Origin: a bacterium
GTDB taxonomy: Bacteria > Margulisbacteria > Marinamargulisbacteria > JAAEMD01
Reading direction: 5' to 3'
Length of the DNA stretch: 10,161 nt
Assembly (NCBI GenBank): GCA_024225875.1
Contig: JAAEMD010000198.1
Coordinates: 1-10,161 of the forward strand
The position numbers and the translations under genes are program-made. Positions 1 to 5,840 of the stretch are shown in pieces. Below the pieces are notes generated by a model. The model did not search any database and was not told the origin of the DNA. It saw only the letters and a program-made list of their open reading frames with translations. Each line of letters starts with the position of its first letter. Positions within the stretch are counted from its first letter, which is position 1.

Positions 1-1
1 T

Positions 2-106
2 ATTTATCGGGAAAAATGTATTAAGAAATGGAGAAGAGAGTGGAAAATCAATCTAATTCAAACTCAAAATCCTAATTGGGATGATTTATACGAACAATTT
101 ATTTAA
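2..106 (+). CDS. GIY-YIG nuclease-like protein, C-terminal fragment
   Basis: An open frame enters from the left edge and gives 34 residues before TAA. It contains YREKCIKKWRREWKINLI followed by NPNWDDLYEQFI. A basic R-E-K-x-x-K-K-W-x-R-x-W-K-x-x-L-I segment followed by NPxWxDLY matches the C-terminus of small YhbQ-like GIY-YIG domain proteins, usually about 80-100 residues long. The catalytic GIY and YIG motifs would lie upstream of the window, so activity cannot be judged. In that family the N-terminal domain is a metal-dependent nuclease fold, but the cellular role is poorly known. A GC-rich hairpin repeat follows the stop by 4 bases and could act as its transcript end. The family call rests on the tail alone. 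Confidence 0.7.
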   Translation: MYREKCIKKWRREWKINLIQTQNPNWDDLYEQFI

Positions 107-110
107 TGGT

Positions 111-157
111 TTCCCGCCTTCGCGGGAATGACAGGGGTAGGAAATGACAGGGGTAGG
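111..157. repeat. GC-rich hairpin plus 16-bp-period direct repeat
   Basis: TTCCCGC (111-117) pairs with GCGGGAA (122-128) around a 4-base loop. This is the REP-like palindrome type found scattered in many bacterial genomes. It runs into two copies of AATGACAGGGGTAGG (127-141 and 143-157). It lies between the convergent ends of the GIY-YIG fragment and the phosphatase gene. There is no U-tract, so a classical intrinsic terminator is not supported. Confidence 0.7.
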
Positions 158-198
158 ATATGTTTTAGTGCGATTGCCCTGGTTAAATGGTATCCTTT

Positions 199-954
199 TT
201 ATTGTAAAATCATGCATGTAATATTATGAAGCAGTGTATTTGATGTAATAATATCCCCCTTATATATACTAAGGCTGCCATCAAGGTTAGTAATCATACC
301 ACCAGCTTCTTCAACAACAGGTATAAGGGCGGCAATATCCCATGGCTTAAGCCCAAAATCGAGTGCAACTTCCCCGCAGCCCATACATACCAGCATATGC
401 TGGTAGTAATCACCAAAACCACGCTGTCTATCTGTGATTGAAAGAAGCTTAAGTACTTTGGGGGTAAGGTTTTGTGCCTCACTCCCATATAAGCTGCCGT
501 GAAAAGCCTGAGCTTTGGAAAGATCATCTACCTGAGATACACTGATACTGTGTCCATTATAGAAACAGCCATTACCACGTTCAGCCCACCAGCGTTCAGC
601 GGTTTGTGATGAAGAGACAAGACCATGCGTCACCTTATTTTCCTGCTCAATCGCCAGAAGAGTAGCAAAGAATGGTATACCACGAACAAAGTTACGTGTG
701 CCATCTATCGGATCAATTATAAGCTTTAGCTTCGCATCTTTCGGACAAGAACCAAACTCTTCACCCATTATCTCGATCCCAGGATTAAACTCCTGTGATA
801 GTTTTCTAATCGTTTGCTCAATTTCCGTATCAGCCTGTGTGACAGGAGAGTTATCTTCTTTTGTTATGATATTAAGTGACCTTTTCTTATAATAGTGACA
901 GGCTATCCGATCAGCTTCGTCTGCACACTGTTGAAGAAAGTCCATATAATCCAT
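199..954 (-). CDS. hisN: Inositol-monophosphatase-family phosphatase, probable histidinol-phosphatase (HisN type)
   Basis: This 251-residue cytosolic enzyme has full length for the family. The metal-binding signatures are GEE at 64-66, DPIDGT at 81-86 (Asp81, Asp84) and WDIAAL at 205-210 (Asp206), so all expected Mg-ligand positions are present. NFVRGIPFFATLLA just after DPIDGT, ERWWAERGNG at 120-129 and the YYQHMLV...GLKPWDIAAL block are more typical of HisN-type histidinol-phosphate phosphatases (penultimate step of histidine synthesis) than of true inositol phosphatases. A related sugar-phosphate or inositol-phosphate substrate is still possible. No other his gene is in the window. The first ATG (954) is 6 bases past a TATAAT and has no Shine-Dalgarno; a second ATG at 945 is an alternative start. 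The gene is separated from the glycosyltransferase operon by a repeat element. Confidence 0.85.
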   Translation of the reverse strand: MDYMDFLQQCADEADRIACHYYKKRSLNIITKEDNSPVTQADTEIEQTIRKLSQEFNPGIEIMGEEFGSCPKDAKLKLIIDPIDGTRNFVRGIPFFATLLAIEQENKVTHGLVSSSQTAERWWAERGNGCFYNGHSISVSQVDDLSKAQAFHGSLYGSEAQNLTPKVLKLLSITDRQRGFGDYYQHMLVCMGCGEVALDFGLKPWDIAALIPVVEEAGGMITNLDGSLSIYKGDIITSNTLLHNITCMILQ

Positions 955-960
955 TAGCCT

Positions 961-966
961 ATTATA
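961..966 (-). promoter_or_regulatory. Extended -10 promoter of the phosphatase gene
   Basis: On the minus strand TGC-TATAAT precedes AGGCTA-ATG, a perfect -10 hexamer with the TGn extension. No convincing -35 box is seen 16-18 bp upstream, which an extended -10 can tolerate. Normal spacing places the transcription start at or within a base or two of the ATG at 954, so the mRNA may be leaderless. Confidence 0.45.
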
Positions 967-1051
967 GCATTTCTCAGATTAATATTAGATACCTTACAGA
1001 TGAATAGATCATTCACAAACTGGCCCTCAATAGTGTTGATAAGTACCCGGC

Positions 1052-1111
1052 ACATAAACGAAGTCATTTGAGAACTTTAAGTGTCGGACATTTTACTTTG
1101 GAACAGCTATA
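1052..1111 (-). repeat. 59-60-bp dispersed repeat, copy 1
   Basis: Read on the minus strand it runs from TATAGCTGTTCCAAAG through the core TCCGACAC to GTTTATGT. It aligns over its length with 5706-5764 and 9274-9332 on the plus strand, with one 1-base indel. It lies 14 bp inside the left arm of the 1017-1395 element. The repeated subterminal location suggests part of an insertion-sequence end. Confidence 0.8.
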
Positions 1112-1130
1112 AGCTCTAAAATAAATTAAT

Positions 1131-1338
<208 letters not shown>

Positions 1339-1393
1339 ATATCTTCAAAACCCCTGTTTGATTTTTATAGCAAGAACACTATTGTGGGCCAGT

Positions 1394-2743
1394 TTATAAT
1401 ACTTTTGTGAGATAACCGCTGAGACTGGTATCTATCTCTGGATAGAAATGCATATAATTTGAAGCTATCATACAGGCCAGACGATACTTGATAGATATAC
1501 TGCGCCGATTCAATATAAGTAGATTTATATTTTGTTTGATAATAAATCTAACTAAACCCCTGATAGATATATCCGGCAATTCATATATCTCCCAGCCAGA
1601 GCCCTCAACATCAATATCAAGCCCATTGCCCTTCTTTTCTACGGCAATATTCAATCCTTTCTTTAAACGGATAAGTTTCTCTTCTTCAACATCAGGAAGA
1701 AGATCATCCTGCAACAGATTATCAATAGATCTATATACTTCTTTAATATCAAGCATCCGGCATTCCATCCTGGTACAGTTATTAGAGTCACACATAATAC
1801 TGCAGGCATGTCTCGATTTTACAATCCTGTTTTTATTACGCCAGGGGCCCCAGCGCACAGGGTTCTGGTTTTTGTTAAGAAAATAGACAAGCGACTTTAT
1901 TTTTAGTCCAGAAGCTATATGAGCGATTCCACTATCAGGACCAATAAATATTCCTGCACCAGAAATAACAGCCATCTGTTCAATAATACTTAGCTTACCT
2001 ACAGTATTAATAATCAAAGGATTCTGTTCATAGTCCTGTAGCAACCATTCCGGCAATTCCGAGGTATTTATCCTGCCTGTCAGTACTACAGGGATATTCT
2101 TTTTTAACAAGTACTCCATTATATCTGCGTTTTGTCGTGCTGTTATTCGTTTTTGAGATCCTTTAGCATCCAGATTAAAACAGCAATAAGCTTTTTCAGG
2201 CAGCTTACAATCTTTTTTAAGCCTGTTAAAAATATTCTGGTCCGGGTTCAGGTAAACAGGTTCTGAGTTAACATTAATACCTAAAATGCTTAATAATGAA
2301 AGATTCCATTCTGCCTGATGCCGGCTGAAATCCAAAGGTTTTGTTTTTACAGTTTTCGTATAAAGCAGCCTGTTTAAAAAAAATATACCATGCCCAATCC
2401 TGTTTCGGATACCGGCAAATAACGCCATGACCGCATATCTTTTTTTCTCCCATAAACCAATAAATAAATCGAATTTAATTTTTTTTACTGCCCCTGCCTG
2501 TAATATCAGCTTATATGTATCGTTAATCTTGAAGTCATATGGAAGCAGATCAATAATAACATCATCAATCTCAGGAACAGAACGCAGCACATCTGCATAT
2601 TCCTGCTGTACTAAAAAATAGATCCGGCAATCAGGCCACATTCTTTTCAAAGGTTTGATGAGAACAGTAGCTAATACTACATCACCCAGAGCATCTCCAC
2701 GCGCAATCAGTATTTTTGGTTCTGGCGAAAGTGAAATACTCAT
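1394..2743 (-). CDS. Glycosyltransferase family 9 (heptosyltransferase-like) with C-terminal extension
   Basis: The 449-residue protein has a typical GT-B family-9 core in residues 8-345: ILIARGDALGDVVLAT at the N-terminus and the sugar-nucleotide motif GPDSGIAHIASG at 268-279, including D270, S271, G272 and H275. A Cys cluster at 314-329 (C-x3-C-x4-C-x4-C) is common in this family. Such enzymes transfer heptose from ADP-heptose to the LPS core at the cytoplasmic face; the exact donor and acceptor here are unknown. About 100 extra C-terminal residues (345-449) exceed the usual 330-360 and match no domain I know. The ATG lies 8 bp after the GT2 stop and lacks a strong Shine-Dalgarno, suggesting translational coupling. 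The TAA stop straddles the edge of the 1017-1395 element, so the C-terminus may have been altered by insertion. Confidence 0.88.
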   Translation of the reverse strand: MSISLSPEPKILIARGDALGDVVLATVLIKPLKRMWPDCRIYFLVQQEYADVLRSVPEIDDVIIDLLPYDFKINDTYKLILQAGAVKKIKFDLFIGLWEKKRYAVMALFAGIRNRIGHGIFFLNRLLYTKTVKTKPLDFSRHQAEWNLSLLSILGINVNSEPVYLNPDQNIFNRLKKDCKLPEKAYCCFNLDAKGSQKRITARQNADIMEYLLKKNIPVVLTGRINTSELPEWLLQDYEQNPLIINTVGKLSIIEQMAVISGAGIFIGPDSGIAHIASGLKIKSLVYFLNKNQNPVRWGPWRNKNRIVKSRHACSIMCDSNNCTRMECRMLDIKEVYRSIDNLLQDDLLPDVEEEKLIRLKKGLNIAVEKKGNGLDIDVEGSGWEIYELPDISIRGLVRFIIKQNINLLILNRRSISIKYRLACMIASNYMHFYPEIDTSLSGYLTKVL

Positions 2744-2751
2744 ATAACCAG

Positions 2752-3717
2752 CTAACTTTTTAAGAGGTTATTATAGCTTTTAAAAAAAGATAATACCTCT
2801 CTATCAGTCCTCATACTGTCAGGCCTTTGTTTCCTGGACTTTATTAAAGTCTTTATTCTGATCAAGCCCCTGAACACTGCACTGATATCCTGCCACTGCA
2901 GTGTCAGTATTTTCAAAACCACAGTAACTATATGTGACAAAATATAATAAGGATCATCTATATTTTTCCAGATGAACAAATACTGGTTTCTTAAATGCGT
3001 TTTATTTATCATACGTTTTGTAAAGTTATTTGCTATTGTAGCCTGATGCATATGGTTAAAAATAATCCTGTCCGTAAATAAACATTTCCAGCCCTTTTTC
3101 CAGGCATTAAAAGACAAGTCCAGATCTTCCACATAAAATGGTGAATAAAGGGTATCAAAACCTCCAAGCTCAATAAACCTGGCTTTATCAATAAATGATC
3201 CTCCGCCACAAGCCCATAACACAGGCATGTTATCACTGGCTTCAAAATCTGGATTACACATAATTACATTTTCAGATGAAAACCAGCCACCTTTAAAATA
3301 ACCGGTAGTGATTGACTCATTCAGTCTTAAGTCCCTGCCCTTAAGAGTGCCGTCAGTAACTTGTCTATATATTATCGGAGTTACAGCAAAAACAGAGGGA
3401 TCTTTAAAGGAGTTTTCTATAATCCGGTAGTCAAAATTTTCTAGAACCATATCTGTATTCAGCAGCAGTATAACAGGACAGGTTGCTGCATTTACCCCCT
3501 TATTACAGGTTTCAGCAAAACCGGCATTTTTACTGTTTCTGATGAGTTTCACTTCTGGAAATGTTGATTCCAGATAAGCAACACTATTATCGCAACTGGC
3601 ATCATCAACAACAATAATTTCTTTTATTTTATTTCTTTTGAATATACTCACGTTGGTTTTTAAGTATTTCTTTAACAGCCATTCACCGTTATAGTTAGGT
3701 ATAATAACGGAAATCAT
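2752..3717 (-). CDS. Glycosyltransferase family 2 (rhamnosyltransferase-like)
   Basis: This 321-residue GT-A fold enzyme begins MISVIIPNYNG. It shows the nucleotide-binding VVDDAS (36-41), NAGFAETCN (64-72), the DxD-equivalent NTDM (87-90), the acceptor-site GGG at 171-173, and YVEDLDLSFNAWKKGW (195-210) carrying the likely catalytic acidic residues. FNHMHQAT at 220-227 resembles the conserved His segment of WbbL/rhamnosyltransferase-type proteins. The C-terminal third is basic and hydrophobic (about 255-295) and could sit on the inner membrane. Its ATG overlaps the exporter's TGA stop in an ATGA arrangement, and the GT9 gene follows after 8 bp, so the three are probably co-translated. Function is inferred to be extension of a lipid-linked glycan; the sugar is unknown. 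Confidence 0.88.
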   Translation of the reverse strand: MISVIIPNYNGEWLLKKYLKTNVSIFKRNKIKEIIVVDDASCDNSVAYLESTFPEVKLIRNSKNAGFAETCNKGVNAATCPVILLLNTDMVLENFDYRIIENSFKDPSVFAVTPIIYRQVTDGTLKGRDLRLNESITTGYFKGGWFSSENVIMCNPDFEASDNMPVLWACGGGSFIDKARFIELGGFDTLYSPFYVEDLDLSFNAWKKGWKCLFTDRIIFNHMHQATIANNFTKRMINKTHLRNQYLFIWKNIDDPYYILSHIVTVVLKILTLQWQDISAVFRGLIRIKTLIKSRKQRPDSMRTDREVLSFFKSYNNLLKS

Positions 3718-5450
3718 TTTGTCTGTATTGTTTTTTGAAACTGCATTTCATACAGCTTTGAATACAACCCCTTATTATCGAGGAGGTTATTATGAGTACC
3801 AGCTTCCTTTATCCTGCCATTTTCCATAACAATAATATTATCCGCATGCATAACAGTTGATAACTTGTGTGCAATAACAAATGTTGTCCTGTTCTCCATT
3901 AGTTTATACAAAGCATCCTGTACAAGTTTTTCCGATTCGGAATCCAGTGCTGAAGTTGCTTCATCCAGTATAAGAATTCTGGGATTCCTTAATATTGCTC
4001 TAGCGATCGAGATACGCTGCTTTTGTCCTCCTGATAAATTACGACCCATATCTTCGACTTTAGCATAAAGCTGACATTTCATACCTTGTATAAAATCCCA
4101 GGCATTAGCTTTTTTAGCAGCTTCTAAAACCTCATCTTCATTTGCGTCAGGAGAACCATAACGAATATTTTCTATTATAGAACCTCTAAAAAGAATATCT
4201 TCCTGAGGCACGATTCCAATACTTGATCTTAAAGTATTAAGGTCTATCTTTCTAAGATCAATACCATCCAGCATAACTGCCCCATCTGTCGGATCATAAA
4301 ACCTGGGGATCAGGTTTATAAGCGTACTTTTACCTACTCCTGACATCCCGACTAACGCAATTATTTCGCCTTTCTTTGCTTCAAGTCTAATATTTTTCAA
4401 TACATAATCATCGTTTTTAACATAAGCAAAAGATACATTATCAAATAAAATATCACCTCTAATTAACTCTGGTATAACAGCATCAGGAGCATTTTTGATG
4501 GTTAACTCTGTATCTATTATCTCATAAAATCGCTTAGTCGAAATATAAGCCTGCTGAATTACAGCATATACCTTGGACAGGGCGAGCACAGGATCAATCA
4601 ATAAAATAACTCCAACAAAAAAAGAGGCAAGACTTGCTCCAGTCATATGGCCTTTTGCAACTGCATAACCGCCAAACCAGATCACTAAAGCATAAACTAC
4701 AAACTGGAGTAATGAGATAGCTGGTTCTAATACTGCATTTATCTTTATACTCATCATAATAGCCTTAAAGTTTCTTATTCGCTCTCTTTTGAACCTGGCA
4801 ATTTCCCGGTCTCCCATTGAATAAGCCTGAACAATTCTGATGTTTGATAATACTTCCTGTGCAATATGGGTAATATCTGCTGTTTTCCTCTGAACATGGC
4901 GGGCAACTTTTTTTAATTTTCGTGCATTATATATAAGAATGAGGACAGATAAGGGTATGGCCAGTAAAGAAAATGACATTAGCTGCCAGTTCATTATAAA
5001 AAGATACGAAATAATACCTGTGAGCGTTATCAACTGAGGAATAATATCAGAAAAAATTATTCGGACAGCATCTCTTGATTTCTCAACATCAGAAAATAAA
5101 CGAGTAAGTATATCTCCAAGCTTCCACTTAGAATAGTAGCTTGCTGAAAATGTCTGTATTTTTTTGTATAGATCCATTTGTATATCTATAGACATTTTAT
5201 TACTTATATAGTTAGATATATAGTACTGGCCGTGCTTTGATATCAACAGAATCGTGTAGAGAATTACAGCATTAAAGATATGATTGTTAAAATTTACAAG
5301 GTTCTTATGTGAAAGTTCATTAACAATATCTCTTGTTAACGGTAAATAGAATATATTAGCTGCACTAAACGACAATGCCAGCAGTAATGATAATAAAACT
5401 CCCGGTATATATGGGATTATGTAACGTAATATTCTTAAATATAATTTCAT
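3714..5450 (-). CDS. msbA: MsbA-like ABC exporter (fused TMD-NBD half transporter)
   Basis: This is a 578-residue half transporter, standard length for the MsbA family. Residues up to about 310 form the six-helix exporter domain with hydrophobic segments at about 11-37, 60-72, 139-154, 157-175, 246-263 and 273-288. The nucleotide-binding domain has Walker A GMSGVGKST (368-376), Q-loop VPQED (414-418), signature LSGGQ (472-476), Walker B ILILDE (492-497) and H-loop His528, so it is ATPase-competent. MsbA dimers flip lipid A-core across the inner membrane, and adjacent glycosyltransferases support a glycolipid substrate. Other family members export drugs or peptides. I chose the ATG at 5450; an in-frame TTG at 5471 would add seven polar residues and has no better ribosome site. 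The start lies 75 bp past tRNA-Leu with no terminator visible between them. Confidence 0.85.
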   Translation of the reverse strand: MKLYLRILRYIIPYIPGVLLSLLLALSFSAANIFYLPLTRDIVNELSHKNLVNFNNHIFNAVILYTILLISKHGQYYISNYISNKMSIDIQMDLYKKIQTFSASYYSKWKLGDILTRLFSDVEKSRDAVRIIFSDIIPQLITLTGIISYLFIMNWQLMSFSLLAIPLSVLILIYNARKLKKVARHVQRKTADITHIAQEVLSNIRIVQAYSMGDREIARFKRERIRNFKAIMMSIKINAVLEPAISLLQFVVYALVIWFGGYAVAKGHMTGASLASFFVGVILLIDPVLALSKVYAVIQQAYISTKRFYEIIDTELTIKNAPDAVIPELIRGDILFDNVSFAYVKNDDYVLKNIRLEAKKGEIIALVGMSGVGKSTLINLIPRFYDPTDGAVMLDGIDLRKIDLNTLRSSIGIVPQEDILFRGSIIENIRYGSPDANEDEVLEAAKKANAWDFIQGMKCQLYAKVEDMGRNLSGGQKQRISIARAILRNPRILILDEATSALDSESEKLVQDALYKLMENRTTFVIAHKLSTVMHADNIIVMENGRIKEAGTHNNLLDNKGLYSKLYEMQFQKTIQTK

Positions 5451-5525
5451 ACTTATCTGAACCCGGCCCAATCAAACTATATGAAACAGTATCTACCAGT
5501 ATCAATGTAGACAGCTGAATCATTA

Positions 5526-5612
5526 TGGTACCGAAGGCCGGACTTGAACCGGCACGGACCAGAGTCCACCGGTTTTTGAGACCGGCGCGTCTACCAATTC
5601 CGCCACTTCGGC
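5526..5612 (-). tRNA. tRNA-Leu (anticodon CAA)
   Basis: The 87-nt class II tRNA reads GCCGAAG at the 5' end, pairing with CTTCGGT (a G-U pair at position 1-72), then A and an encoded CCA. The anticodon stem CCGGT/ACCGG encloses CTCAAAA, giving anticodon CAA for UUG codons. The long variable arm GGACTCTGGTCC and the T-arm GCCGG-TTCAAGT-CCGGC are well formed. It lies head-to-tail upstream of the exporter gene, with a TATAAT box 13 bp ahead of its 5' end. Confidence 0.97.
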
Positions 5613-5624
5613 ATAGCTGGGATT

Positions 5625-5630
5625 ATTATA
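5625..5630 (-). promoter_or_regulatory. -10 box of the tRNA-Leu promoter
   Basis: A perfect TATAAT on the minus strand ends 12 bases before the mature tRNA 5' end, giving a leader of about 5-7 nt. The -35 region is weak (TTTCTT-like at 16 bp spacing). The same promoter may feed the exporter and glycosyltransferase genes, because no terminator is seen after the tRNA. Confidence 0.45.
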
Positions 5631-5705
5631 ACTCTTTCCTGGCAGTAAGAAAAGCTAAGACGATCAGTAATTTTATATCAAAAGTACTGGCACAAAACAG
5701 CCTGG

Positions 5706-5764
5706 TATAGCTGTTCCAAAGTAAAATATCCGACACTGAAGTTTTCAAATGACTTTGTTTATGT
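5706..5764 (+). repeat. 59-bp dispersed repeat, copy 2
   Basis: It runs TATAGCTGTTCCAAAG...ATCCGACACTGAAG...GTTTATGT on the plus strand and is nearly identical to copy 1 (1052-1111, opposite strand). It sits between tRNA-Leu and the 695-residue gene. It abuts the perfect palindrome at 5765-5780, whereas copies 1 and 3 are followed by long inverted-repeat arms. Confidence 0.8.
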
Positions 5765-5780
5765 AAAACTGTACAGTTTT
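5765..5780. repeat. Perfect 16-bp palindrome AAAACTGTACAGTTTT
   Basis: The sequence equals its own reverse complement. It starts at the base after the 59-bp repeat copy 2, where the other two copies have an AACTG[G/T]CC inverted-repeat arm. It may be two fused or shortened element tips. As RNA it could form only a 6-bp, 4-loop hairpin without a U-tract, so a terminator role for the 695-residue gene is doubtful. Confidence 0.7.
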
Positions 5781-5840
5781 AATATGCTGAATCCAGCCGA
5801 ATATCTGTCTAACCTTAACCCTGCAACCAGTCTGTTAGAT

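Noticed and set aside
1488..1886. 132-residue plus-strand frame within the GT9 gene
   Set aside because: It is antisense to a clearly conserved GT9 coding frame and is low-complexity.
5448..5471. TTG start at 5471 for the exporter
   Set aside because: It adds MGRVQIS without a ribosome site; ATG at 5450 begins with the usual basic/hydrophobic N-terminus.
5525..5710. 61-residue plus-strand open frame across the tRNA
   Set aside because: It is the antisense of tRNA-Leu (GLEPARTRVHRFLRPARLPIPPLRH), a well-known false translation.
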